From Promethearchaeota archaeon (lineage in GTDB: Archaea > Asgardarchaeota > Thorarchaeia > Thorarchaeales > Thorarchaeaceae): a stretch of DNA of 64,000 bases. The stretch is from NCBI GenBank assembly GCA_014728035.1, contig WJMJ01000034.1, positions 30,541 through 94,540 of the forward strand. The letters are read 5' to 3'. Made by a program: the position numbers and the translations under genes. Position 1 is the first letter of the stretch, and the number at the start of each line of letters is the position of its first letter. The notes under the pieces are model-generated. The model worked only from the letters and a program-made list of their open reading frames with translations, was not told the DNA's origin and ran no database searches. This document shows, piece by piece, positions 32,901 to 41,300 of the stretch.

Positions 32901-35584
32901 TGAATTTCATTAGAGCTACTGATACCATCATTGACAACTGCTTGAACCTCCCAATTTCCAACTGACGCATTATTCGCTTCGAGATAGACATAATCAGTTA
33001 TAGCATAACCAGATGATACTGTAGCTGATAGAGAGTACCACAAACTATCTGAGGAGTCATACACATCAAATGTTACTAAATCACCCTCGTAAGTACTAGG
33101 AACAGATGCTCTGAAACGTGTTGGTTCGTTTGCTCGAAATGTTCTCGTAGTAGTCCACTGGGACTGAGTAGAATCCCAGACTTCCAAATTTGTTATCATA
33201 TTTGGCGAATTACCTTTCAGTAACCAGAAACCATTCTGATATGTTGTAGTTATATCAAAAACTGAAACATTTACTACTCCATCACCTGGTTGTCCTTGAT
33301 TCCATCCACTGCTGAGATTGGTAGCTCTATCAAATGGCTCTGCGACAAAGGTAATGTCTCTGTTCAGAGGTGTTGATATATTGAAGGAATATTCAGGTTC
33401 ATACCCATCTGGAACTGCAGCATAGTAGTTTGTAGTCCACTTTACGTTAGAAGCATTAGTAACAGAGTAACGTTCTCCTGAATTGAATAATGTGTCATAA
33501 ACAGTTGTACCACCGTGTTTCTTGGCAAAAGCTTTGACATCTACGTCAAACTCGATACTGATATCTCTATCAGGATCAGGTGTTGCAGGAATCGGCGTCC
33601 AAGTAAAATTAGCGAAAGCAGTATCCATCCATGTTGGACTAGCAGTGTAAGTAGCAAACCCAGTTCCGAAAACTGAAGGTCCACCAGTATCACTCACCGT
33701 ATTTCCATTCATTTCCATATTGATCTGAGAGGGTTTGACTTTCGCTTTTACATACACATGAATGTTATCAAATCGTACTTCAGGTCGGATATCATTATTC
33801 CTATACCATTCCTTCTGAGTCACTCTTAATCCAAGTGTTAAGTCCAAGTCATTGGGATTTACTGCAGTAGTACTTGCTTCAACAAGTCCGGTTGAATACC
33901 AAGTATTTGTTGCTAATGTAGGATCTTCGAGGCTTCTCCTCCAAAGGTAGTTTCCACCACTATCAGGGTCACCATCTGCTACGTACATCTCAAAGAATCC
34001 GCCCATTATACCCCAACCGCGTAGGTCAGCCCAATGATCAACTGAAACACCAATCCAAGTTACATCACCCCGATTGATGTTCAGATTCTGGGAGGCAAAC
34101 GTCTTATCGTCCAAATTGTACCAATATCCATAAGTAGAATCTGGGTCGTCATACCAATATCCATCCATAATCAGACTTAAAGCAGGATTTCCAGTTCCAT
34201 GTCCGTCAGATTCCCAACGAGCATTAAGTTTCATATGGCCACCACTCTCAAGAGTGTAGACATATCCCGTTGAATTGATTGCTACTCCATAATTGAAGAG
34301 AAATTGACCATTTCCGGAACCACGGCTACCCCAGTTATATTGATGTGTATCAATACCAGAATCGTAAACAAGAATTCTGTGATCACCAGAATCACATATG
34401 AATACATCACCAGAACCATCCACAGCTAATCCACGTGGGTCTCGTGTAGTGTCTGTATTAATCGCATAATTTCGACGATGCTGTGTGACTTGGTCAATAT
34501 AGGCTCCTGCAGACGAGAATTGAGATATTCCATAGTTATTGTTATAGTACATAGTAGCATCTGAAACGTAGACATCACCAGTGGCTTGGTTAATCGCAAT
34601 TCCACTTGGACAGATGAAATTTCCACCACCTGTGCCATATCCTCCAAATTGTGCGGAATAAGTACCTACTGAATCAAAGATCTGTACTCTGAAGTTACCT
34701 TGATCAACAACATACACTCCATTAGAAGATATTGCAATTCCAACAGGACCAAAAAATTCACCATTTCCGTTTCCATCCTGTCCAAATTCTGATACGTAGG
34801 TACCATCGCTGGTGAAAATCTGAATACGATTATTCCCATTATCTGCAACATATACATAACCTGTTGAGTTGATTGCAATACCCATTGGGTTGTCAAACTC
34901 TCCAGAAGCAGAGCCAAATGTTCCCCATTGTCCCTCATAATTACCCGCAGAGTCAAAATACTGAATTCTATTATTACCTGTATCTGCCACATAGATATAA
35001 TCAGAACCATTGATAGCAATTCCATATGGGTCAATGAATTGTCCATTTCCAGTACCATATGATCCCCATTGGGTCGCGTAAGTGCCAGTATTTGAAAAGA
35101 CTTGAATTCTGTTATTGCCTGAGAAACCTGTAGTTGCATGACTAGTACTGAAAGTCCATTGAGATGTGTCATCAAATCCGCTGTTTACGACCCAGGTTCT
35201 ATTCTCTGTTAATTCGGTTACAGTTGTAGTTACTTGATATGATTCCCATCCATCACCGATTGGTACCGTCAAATCCGTGCCTGTTGTTGTACCACCAGAT
35301 GAATCATATAGCATTGAAGATTCACTATACGTATCAACACGAGTGCCATATTCTGAACCATTCAACGCATAACCGATTCCATTCACTGAAGTAGGAGACG
35401 CTGAAAGATCATAACGATATAACACCTCATCGGGTCCAATTTCGATAATACTTCCATCATCTAATTCATAGAATTCGTTTTGTGAAGCCTCTTCTCCTGT
35501 GGGTGAAAACAATCCCATCATGGAAGACATAGTTAGCACTAATATGAGTGCCAGCAACTTGATAGATGTTCTTCTACTAGGCAC
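26921..35584 (-). CDS. Giant Ig-repeat surface protein (2887 aa) with inserted NHL propeller
   Basis: This paralog of the 2629-aa protein shares the signal peptide plan, the segment ELTENRTWVVNSGF, the jelly-roll domain, the Ig array, the single membrane helix (about AIAVIGFAILAAVYIRVL) and the helical cytoplasmic tail ending KAEVEALIDQIGG. The two tails match over their last 45 residues (LREKLRKMGISESEVEIMIE against FRKKLMQKGIAKEEIEIILE). It differs by an NHL beta-propeller (residues about 155-448) inserted inside the jelly-roll domain. The start is GTG at 35584, with CGGAGAG 9-15 nt upstream. It is the first gene of the pair, and the downstream gene starts on its stop codon. The probable role is as a cell-surface structural or binding protein. 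Confidence 0.88.
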   Translation of the reverse strand: MPSRRTSIKLLALILVLTMSSMMGLFSPTGEEASQNEFYELDDGSIIEIGPDEVLYRYDLSASPTSVNGIGYALNGSEYGTRVDTYSESSMLYDSSGGTTTGTDLTVPIGDGWESYQVTTTVTELTENRTWVVNSGFDDTSQWTFSTSHATTGFSGNNRIQVFSNTGTYATQWGSYGTGNGQFIDPYGIAINGSDYIYVADTGNNRIQYFDSAGNYEGQWGTFGSASGEFDNPMGIAINSTGYVYVADNGNNRIQIFTSDGTYVSEFGQDGNGNGEFFGPVGIAISSNGVYVVDQGNFRVQIFDSVGTYSAQFGGYGTGGGNFICPSGIAINQATGDVYVSDATMYYNNNYGISQFSSAGAYIDQVTQHRRNYAINTDTTRDPRGLAVDGSGDVFICDSGDHRILVYDSGIDTHQYNWGSRGSGNGQFLFNYGVAINSTGYVYTLESGGHMKLNARWESDGHGTGNPALSLIMDGYWYDDPDSTYGYWYNLDDKTFASQNLNINRGDVTWIGVSVDHWADLRGWGIMGGFFEMYVADGDPDSGGNYLWRRSLEDPTLATNTWYSTGLVEASTTAVNPNDLDLTLGLRVTQKEWYRNNDIRPEVRFDNIHVYVKAKVKPSQINMEMNGNTVSDTGGPSVFGTGFATYTASPTWMDTAFANFTWTPIPATPDPDRDISIEFDVDVKAFAKKHGGTTVYDTLFNSGERYSVTNASNVKWTTNYYAAVPDGYEPEYSFNISTPLNRDITFVAEPFDRATNLSSGWNQGQPGDGVVNVSVFDITTTYQNGFWLLKGNSPNMITNLEVWDSTQSQWTTTRTFRANEPTRFRASVPSTYEGDLVTFDVYDSSDSLWYSLSATVSSGYAITDYVYLEANNASVGNWEVQAVVNDGISSSNEIHNIGFFRRSFEIDHSTEMLVKYPIGSETSWSKDVTYGDVVLLQLQINDTDADTLVADGFMTYDWAAGTGIVSNMGTGEYSVSLDTTLLSGNGQYPIQLDWSKDNYDSVNEVFILNVIYTTEFFSNDAPGINIPSGYVAEMEVYYEDQLGQPITGASIVTNWTYSSYNVDPVIGQPGYYKISFNTSGVSLGLYDLNITASNDYCESRTIFLSVQVRDVHTSVIRSTSFVSIPVGYTGTLTVTYTDTDANEPIQFAESEISCNWTEFHSLGDTNYTVTETSPGEYTIELISFNDDPLGSFTVIFDIERYGSQNHTFSITVELRTHLTSFELVNPIDPTPYTANVEATVLYYDSDVDAGITNGTLNDFAVLINVTSDGSPITFSVVNGSNPGEYIILVPADQWGAIGERNLTIEIFWTGITEKYEDLVIETSVTITSTPTDIFIGDSPIMTPYLEDLSFSIIYYDTANATGIVNSTGAYAGNVHIYITVLTAGETLTQSDFTITEIDPFNNSGEYRFEFNTSLLSGLVGCQLRIMFNWTNGELPLYENQSIVITVYSTYRQTTAEWNPLPVTPYDELVNLTLVYKDVLSDDSIRNSTKLIISIQEAITYQIFYEGDITGVFKIELDTSSWTPGTYTFHIDITWVGSPFYQNKSSIAVQINVRERYTELTHGTFSPIQYQNNLTLLFTYTDTDDGTSLGMNNAILTLNSSLSGYYYFVDNGDGTYTLHLNTTGFGNIGTYVVSVDAIYGGARYATDASDLFYITITNRRAQLTSELPDLTPYLSLANITIYYTDDNTGTGIIGTTISATCSEATLVLNDNYWYVDQGDGYYVISIDTEALGNFGTYTISVTADYTGSPFYQSRSRDVNIEVSRRIVSLIVSKSPLNTPFGENVSFQITITDSLLNSPIDINKSSLILTHIGSVEILPSQYSFTGSSGTYTISILSTILTSTLESGHEISVRFYWSDIEPFYANATVSTEVTITSRPTQVAVLSTPPAYFTLNATATVSYSDYIDGIGIENASVSISCSNITPIQYWIINNFDGTYGVKINTTKLLTLGRFIFYANFSWTGTPYYQNKTLLRFTIIVNPVSTTLSFAVSDESTNYLGDIIIGNLTFINQISGDGIEAADIQSNWNSLYGTSITIIELGDGIYNITIETTGLDAEIYSFSLTAEKYLHVNRTILADIILAPVPVLMDIDATPTEPIWGESMEFSVNLTDARDGSAIINASVNMTISGQYYDLIEVAPGIYNRTLLSSSFNAGEYSITFSSSLLNHESRQRDFQIKIAKVSTSINADLDSYVTVNGQTVTVEVEYVIQSDSSPISSGIVTYTWTGGAGQIFWNAIESKYVGQFTISGVTVGSHQVQVSASSTNYKTVTTQLTIEVSEASTELSVLNDISVLPAVYGDEVNVTVYLNNTDLNLPVLNSTLTYSVGTIVGNMTELGNGWYSAMVPTSSIAISEWILTVSSSQSGYQPASIEVTLDVTPIPTKIEIIGPALLTVFHGENATFTLYYNNTHSNIGIDNATTNFVFEGFSGLLVNEGGGNYSLTLNSSIVIAGSSARRISITMRKDNHAYAFTNVKLIVKPISTTIDGPEEITYPVGDDYSVSFDYLDSLHDELISGATASAIWEFGNAILEDLGNGTYVFSPSATGIDRLEIKDEPYRVRISISKLNYSQTEIILNLVIREIATELTYEPLPPSVFAGNILFVRVTYYDLDHATAIPNANNATTNPGLTRILDREIDYGNGTYVFAFIPPGVATYELTVTMSLNDYESQTVNIVIFSEIPPEQQALVTGFRNIAIAVIGFAILAAVYIRVLSVPKQVRKIQKMINTISKGGIPEPYDTSDRREMLLSMMNQDLVPVGIIKTSDDISRSTIQVEILDVEELLHELATVVGLTEDDIQTLRINLEAMRPSERAGFISEVIRQERSRRAKELAEETAAESADEDVEQKLTDAELDDLREKLRKMGISESEVEIMIEQAKELSKAEVEALIDQIGGMD
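27590..32860 (-). repeat. Array of Ig-like domain repeats (second giant protein)
   Basis: The array has the same unit as in the neighbouring giant gene, with landmarks such as PTPYxxxxxxTVLYYDSDV, ERYTELTHGTFSP and SRPTQVAVLSTPP at unit starts. The units are collinear with those of the paralog, which points to duplication of the whole gene followed by divergence rather than separate expansion. Limits are approximate. Confidence 0.7.
34241..35122 (-). repeat. NHL beta-propeller repeats inserted in the jelly-roll domain
   Basis: Six units of about 45-50 codons carry the NHL pattern: GNGQFIDPYGIAIN, YIYVADTGNNRIQ, then a variable strand. They recur from SGNNRIQVFS to TGYVYTLES. Six blades are the usual number for a closed NHL propeller, a protein- or glycan-binding platform. 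Blades five and six are less regular, with a long loop at NQATGDVYVSDATMYYNNN. Confidence 0.85.
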
Positions 35585-35717
35585 GGCGATTACTCTCCGA
35601 GAGTACTGAATTCAGAGACAGTATTATCCTGATATTCTAGTAAAACTCTCCTCGTAATTTGAGGAGAATATCAAGTATTAAAACTAATCTGTTAGTTATC
35701 GTTCCATAAATAATAAA

Positions 35718-35744
35718 TTATGCCGATATATCGAATCGGCATAA
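35718..35744 (-). terminator. Intrinsic terminator of the metzincin-like gene
   Basis: TTATGCCGAT (35718-35727) pairs perfectly with ATCGGCATAA (35735-35744) around a 7-nt loop. Read on the minus strand, it lies 7 nt after the stop at 35751 and is followed by the U-rich run TTTATTATTTATGG. A second stem (TCTCCTC 35647-35653 with GAGGAGA 35661-35667) lies further towards the giant gene and may belong to its leader. Confidence 0.7.
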
Positions 35745-35750
35745 TATTCT

Positions 35751-37928
35751 CTATTTCCTTTTTATAATGAAAGCTACAACTATAACCAAACCAATTCCAC
35801 TTAGTGAAATCAGTATCACCTGGAGCATGAGAGGATTAGTAGGATTTGGAATAGTGGGATCTGGAAGAATAGGATCTCCATATAGTATTCGCCAATCGAG
35901 AGCGACCGGATTCATACCCCAATCATGAGCTACTACTTGAATTGCCATTGATTCAGAGTTGGGATATGCTGGTATATGTGCTGAGTATTCATCATCATCA
36001 AGTTCACATAGAACATAACTCAATTCATTATCAATTGACAGAATTAGTGTAACGTTCTCTATTCCGGAATCGGGGTCTTCTACTTCAATCCAAACATCAA
36101 ATTCTTCGTGGTCAATTGTAAGAGGATCAGTGCCCCAATTGGATATAATCGGTTGAGCATTATCAATCCTCGAATATCTCAAACGTTTCACCCAATCCTG
36201 TGCATCTGAAAGTGCTTCAAAACAGCCAATCCAAACCATCTGATTATATAATTGTACAGCTAGATTGATAGCAGCCTCTGCTTCATCACGAGCTTTCAAT
36301 ACTTTTGGTAAATCATCGGCAAGTATACCTTCGGAATAATCTTCGTAATCTTCCACAATCCTGCCCTGCATCTGATCCAAGTAAGTGCTCTGAACCCAAT
36401 TCTGGTCGAAAGTAGCTGTGCCATTATGCATGGAAAAATATCCCATAGGACTAAAGCTGAAATCTCCAACATAATGATAAGTATTCCATGTATGACCAAT
36501 ACCTACAGCATGCATGGTTTCATGAAGCTGGATAGACGAGATGCCACTTTTAGGAGTAACACCATCCTCTTGATAATAGCGCTCCCATGACTTCCAAATG
36601 ACTGTTTGACCACCTCCACCAAGTCCAGTAAACGTTCTACCTCCAGCATACATCTCCATCATTTTCTTGATGAATACAACACCAAATACCTCTACACGGT
36701 CTGTTAGGTCGGTAATATAGTTATCACGCAGTATTTCACGGATGGCATAGAACTGACTATATCCATCTACCTGTGTTACACCGTCGACAACCTCAGCATA
36801 GCTCCAAAATACGGTTTCCCAATCTGCCTGTTCTTCGATATTCAAGAAATCAATTTCTACAGTCCAATCAATAAATGGTAATAACTCAGCGAGATGTGCT
36901 TTCTGTATTTCAGCATCTGTGACCCACTGAAGACTTTCAATACTCACCCCTGAACTAACATCCATTCCGAAAACCAGTCCTCGCAGAAGACCTGATGTTG
37001 CTCTAACAGTTGGTTGATGTTCGTGAGCAAACATCAGATAGCTTATTGGGTCATACATGTAATCGCCAAGATAGGTTGAGAGTGCGTCCTTTCCTCCAGT
37101 TGTACTAAGATCCAGTTCTGAAACCTTGTCTTCCAAGTCTTTAGTACAATGTTCAAAATCATTAGGATATGGAGCTTCACCCCACCAAATCCTTGCCCAT
37201 CTGAGATACCATTGGTCAGCTGAAGGGTCAAGAACATAGATATTCCCTCTTCCTCCAATTCCTGCAAACTGAAACTTCACATCTTTGTTCAATTCATTAT
37301 CCCATTCAAGCCGGAACCAAGATTGATTCAAACCAGTGTCCGGATCAATGGGATGATAATCAAACCAATGTTCTAGTTCATGGTCGGGGGAATCATATTC
37401 TGAGAAGTTGAGAAGATAAAAGACATAACCGAGATCAGGAGGAGTAACTGCGGGATTCTCAATCAGCCAGTCTTCAACTGCATAGCCATCAATTGCTCTA
37501 CCATCACGAGAATTGAATATTTTTTGTGGCTCATCCAGATGTGCCTTCTGATACTCCAACGCTGTTTCATCCAGTTTAGAACCAGTATCAGTTCCATTCA
37601 CTGAATTACTATCCATTACATCTTGCAAACTACTCTCCCAAGAAGGGGATGCTGTTGATATTTCGTACGCAATATTATATTCCACCGCAACCTCTGTTGT
37701 TGTATATAATCTCGCTTGAGGAAAATCAGAGGTCAGGACGTTTTCATTTATTACGCCGTCATCATAATTTACCAGAACAATTTTGACTGTCCAATCTCTA
37801 GTAATTGTTGGTGTCGCGCTAAGTTTTTTTGTATCAATATCGGTGTGTGACATAGGTGTATATGTAGAAACTATCGGAAAACCTGATATCGCAAACAAGA
37901 TAATGAGTAGACCTGCTATTATCCTCAT
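35751..37928 (-). CDS. Membrane-anchored metzincin-like metalloprotease
   Basis: A signal peptide (MRIIAGLLIILFAISG) opens this 725-aa protein. The zinc site is HETMHAVGIGH, an exact HExxHxxGxxH motif. A Met in FSPMGYFSMHN about 20 residues later fits the metzincin Met-turn. An Ig-like segment follows (SNWGTDPLTIDHEEFDVWIE), then a Pro/Asn spacer and one C-terminal helix (QVILISLSGIGLVIVVAFII) ending KRK. I infer an extracellular, tethered zinc endopeptidase. I chose ATG 37928 over the upstream TTG 37967 because the signal peptide then has a compact n-region, and because a TATA-like box lies 27 nt upstream, as expected for a leaderless message. Possible substrates include the giant surface proteins encoded next to it. 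Confidence 0.8.
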   Translation of the reverse strand: MRIIAGLLIILFAISGFPIVSTYTPMSHTDIDTKKLSATPTITRDWTVKIVLVNYDDGVINENVLTSDFPQARLYTTTEVAVEYNIAYEISTASPSWESSLQDVMDSNSVNGTDTGSKLDETALEYQKAHLDEPQKIFNSRDGRAIDGYAVEDWLIENPAVTPPDLGYVFYLLNFSEYDSPDHELEHWFDYHPIDPDTGLNQSWFRLEWDNELNKDVKFQFAGIGGRGNIYVLDPSADQWYLRWARIWWGEAPYPNDFEHCTKDLEDKVSELDLSTTGGKDALSTYLGDYMYDPISYLMFAHEHQPTVRATSGLLRGLVFGMDVSSGVSIESLQWVTDAEIQKAHLAELLPFIDWTVEIDFLNIEEQADWETVFWSYAEVVDGVTQVDGYSQFYAIREILRDNYITDLTDRVEVFGVVFIKKMMEMYAGGRTFTGLGGGGQTVIWKSWERYYQEDGVTPKSGISSIQLHETMHAVGIGHTWNTYHYVGDFSFSPMGYFSMHNGTATFDQNWVQSTYLDQMQGRIVEDYEDYSEGILADDLPKVLKARDEAEAAINLAVQLYNQMVWIGCFEALSDAQDWVKRLRYSRIDNAQPIISNWGTDPLTIDHEEFDVWIEVEDPDSGIENVTLILSIDNELSYVLCELDDDEYSAHIPAYPNSESMAIQVVAHDWGMNPVALDWRILYGDPILPDPTIPNPTNPLMLQVILISLSGIGLVIVVAFIIKRK

Positions 37929-37950
37929 GTAGTAAAAATTGATTTTGAAC

Positions 37951-37959
37951 TTTTTAAAA
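37951..37959 (-). promoter_or_regulatory. TATA-like box of the metzincin-like gene
   Basis: TTTTAAAAA, read on the minus strand, is centred 27 nt upstream of the ATG at 37928, the spacing of an archaeal TATA box to its start site. It implies a leaderless transcript. The divergent stretch 37968-38174 is AT-rich and otherwise holds only a small stem-loop, GGAAC 38078-38082 and GTTCC 38087-38091 with a GAAA tetraloop, probably in or near the leader of the rightward genes. Confidence 0.5.
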
Positions 37960-38174
37960 GTCACCAATCAAGCAGTATTTCACCTCACATTTATAATTCA
38001 CAATCACCAAATATATTAGCAGTGAATATATCATATTCGTTAGCGCATCAGTAAGACTAGTTAAACTCCTTCGACTAGGAACGAAAGTTCCCACATACTT
38101 GATTTCAAAGATGATCTAAGTCTACTGATACCACCTTTTGTATAACCGCGAGTAGCTTTACCACCACTACATTA

Positions 38175-38339
38175 ATGATTGTGCATCTTGCTCTAGTACG
38201 ATTTGAATTGATAATGCAGAATATCTTGGAATATGAGGTGGATAAAATTCGAATGTTATATTCAGAAAAGGAACAACAAAGCTTTATCATTCAATATAAC
38301 GAAACGATAATTGATGTGACTCCAGAGGTGCTGGTTTAG
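38175..38339 (+). CDS. Possible 54-aa small protein coupled to the NACHT gene
   Basis: A 55-codon frame runs from ATG 38175 to TAG 38337-38339 and ends 1 nt before the ATG of the NACHT gene. The product is a hydrophobic start (MIVHLALVRFELIMQNIL) followed by a charged and polar part (YEVDKIRMLYSEKEQQSF) and ends DVTPEVLV. The close spacing suggests a short coupled gene or a translated leader. The GAGGTG box for the NACHT gene lies inside its last codons. No ribosome-binding site stands before its own ATG, and an internal ATG at 38214 is also possible. No similarity was recognised. Confidence 0.4.
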   Translation: MIVHLALVRFELIMQNILEYEVDKIRMLYSEKEQQSFIIQYNETIIDVTPEVLV

Positions 38340-38340
38340 T

Positions 38341-41300
38341 ATGGGTCTGAAAGATCTAATTAAAGGCGTAGGAAAAGACGTTCTGGTTACAGCAGCGACA
38401 GTAGTTTCAGGAGCAGCTCTAGGTCCATTAGGAGCAGCAGCGGTTGGCGGTTTTCTATCCAGAGTGATGGGTAAAGTTGGCGTTGATGTTGATCCTGATG
38501 AGCTATCTGAAGAGGTGCAAAGTGAAGCAGGTGATCAACCTGCGCAAGTTACTAAACTCACTGAACCTGAAACACTCCAGAGAATTGCTGATAAAATTGC
38601 AGAGCGAACCAATCAAGACAAACAAGAAGTTTTAGCCGGATTACAGTATGGTTTTAGAGAACTTCAGGGTGGAATGGGTGTTGTAATGGGTGAACTCAGA
38701 GGTAATACCCAACTTATTGCAGAAGTTCTCAAGATGGCAGGACAGGCTGATGAAAAAACAGATCAGCTACTCACTCATGCAGAACAAACTGAAAGGTCAC
38801 TTGATGAGGTACTTCGTCGTTTGGATGCAATGGAAAGAGGACTGGACATCACATTTAGGAAATTCATCGGTGATTATTCAGACCCTCATATGTTGAGCTA
38901 TGACCGACTAATGATGATAAGTCGTTTACAGAGACAAAGAACAGTTGTAGCTTCGAGTTTTGGAATAAGATATGAGCCTTCACTTTATGTACCCAGACAT
39001 GTTGAAGAAGGAGTATTTGACAGATTCATTGCAGACTCCGGAATGTCTGATAGAAACATATTCCTGGTCTTGGGGAATGTGGGACTTGGTAAAACTTGGT
39101 TCATGGCCCGCATGTCAAACAGGGCAATGGAATTGAACCAACCGACTTTCTTTGTTCCATTGAGCCATGGTATCAAATCATTAACAAGTGTGTTCAAAGT
39201 AGAATCCATACCAGCATTAGTAGATTTGATAGATCCTATTCTTGATGAAGCTGGAGAACATGCATTCATATTTCTTGATGGATTGGACGAAATGGACCCA
39301 ACACATATCCGGCACATCCTTGGCGCATTATCAAGTGCTAGAAGCGATTCTGTATCATTCATCATTTCATGTCGTGCAACTGATTGGGCTTCAAACCGTG
39401 CAATAGTGAGGGGTGCAAATGATATCAAGTACTATATTTATGATAATCCGAAAGCTGGTGAGCTTGCAAGGTCATTACGAATCAATACACCAGTATCAGT
39501 TCTGATGTCAGAGTTCACTGACCAAGAAATGAGCATGGCAATGGATAGATATGGCATTCCTCGCGAAGTGCCAGAAGACCTTCTACCACTACTGAAAAGA
39601 CCGTATATCATGCGCCTTTCAGCTCAATGGTATTACACAGTTGGTTCTCTACCCTCACCTTCCTCACCCGAATTCTTGGACTTGTTTGCAGGAGGACCAG
39701 AATATACGGATTCAGTATTTAGAAGACTAGGTATTCTAACTGAGAGAGACTCGCTCTATGCTACAGTAGAAAAAATCATCCAAGCTAAAAGAGAGTCTTT
39801 ACCATTAAATGAGATTCCAATCGACCCGGAATCATCAGCTTTCAGCACTTTGGTTTCTTCTGGAATGCTGATTATCAAGATTGATAGAATTGGTACGACT
39901 ATCTCACTCAGTCCGGAATTTTTAGTCCCATTGTTCTCACTCACAGTTCTTAGGCATCAGACTGACCCGTCAAGAATCAAAGATATGCTTGAGGGTATCA
40001 AATCCTGGAAACCTGATGCAGGAGATATTGTTGATAGAATTGTAGCAGAATTCATTATGCCAAAATCTGAGCGACCATCGGCTAGACTGTCTGCACCGGT
40101 GGACACTGAACCACGGTCTCCAGATAAAACAGGATTTACAAAAAGTCTCTCACAAGATTTCGGTAGACGGACACCAGTGAAAGCAGAAGATGCCCCAGTT
40201 GGATTAACACCAACACCTACGCCCACAGCTCCGGGCCTATCTCCCACATTTACCGCAGCTAGTGAAATAAAAGCAACTACCCCGAGAGAAGTAGCAGATA
40301 TTTTGCAGGAACTTATCAACGACCCTGATGTCCATGTTCGTAGAGCTGCAACAATCGGTCTTGGACTCACTGCTCCCAGAGTAAAAGATGAACATTCTCG
40401 AATAGACCTTTTACTACCATTACTCGATGATCCTGATTCCGATATCCGTGCAGGAGCAGCATGGGGGCTCTCACTGGTAGCTTCTTCACTACGAAACCTA
40501 GATTACGGTGTGGAACTTCTTAAACCACTTACTGATGACCTAGAATGGGCTGTTCGTAGGCGAGCTGCTTTTGGAGTCGGATTATTTGGCTCTAGAATGC
40601 AGAATGAATCGCAGGGAATGAGCTTCATTGAAAGTATGCTAGGACATAATGATGGTCAAGTTCGAGCCGGCGCAGCTGCAGGGGTGGGACTCGGTTCAAT
40701 GACAAAAGGAGACCCAAGTAAAGTAGTAGACCTTCTTCTACCACTACTTGAGGATGAATATGATGATGCTAGAGGTGGCGCAGCTTTGGGACTTGGCTTG
40801 ATTGCTTCAGCATTGCCTCCAGGCTCAAAAGCAGCAGATCCATTATTTGACCTTGCAAAGAAAGGTTTTGGAAAGATTAGAGTTGGGTCAATTTTGGGTC
40901 TCTCTCTTGCCTCAATCAAACATGGAAGTGGTCGCGGAATCGTAGGTGCATTTACCCCTCTACTGGACGATTCATCTTTTGAAGTTCGAGCAACATCATG
41001 TATTGGCATAGGTCTTGCAGCGTCAAGTTTATTCGAACCAGAAGAGATTGATTCAGCGATTGGTAATCTTACACCAAAATTAAGTGATGAAGAAGAATCT
41101 GTTAGATCAGCTGCAGCGCTTGGATTGAGTTATGTTGCATCAAGACTTCCACGCGAAAAGATGTCTCAGTTATTAGAGAGCTTGCTTGCTCAGACTGATG
41201 AAAGTGTCAGAGCCTGTGCTAGTGTGGGATATGGAATGGCAGCAACACGATTCAAGAAGCCAACAGAGAAGATTGACATTCTCAGTAAACTCCTTGGAGA

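Noticed and set aside
38105..38290. Minus-strand 61-codon frame before the NACHT gene
   Set aside because: Composition is that of a shadow of the plus-strand small ORF, with no ribosome-binding site and low-complexity hydrophobic content.
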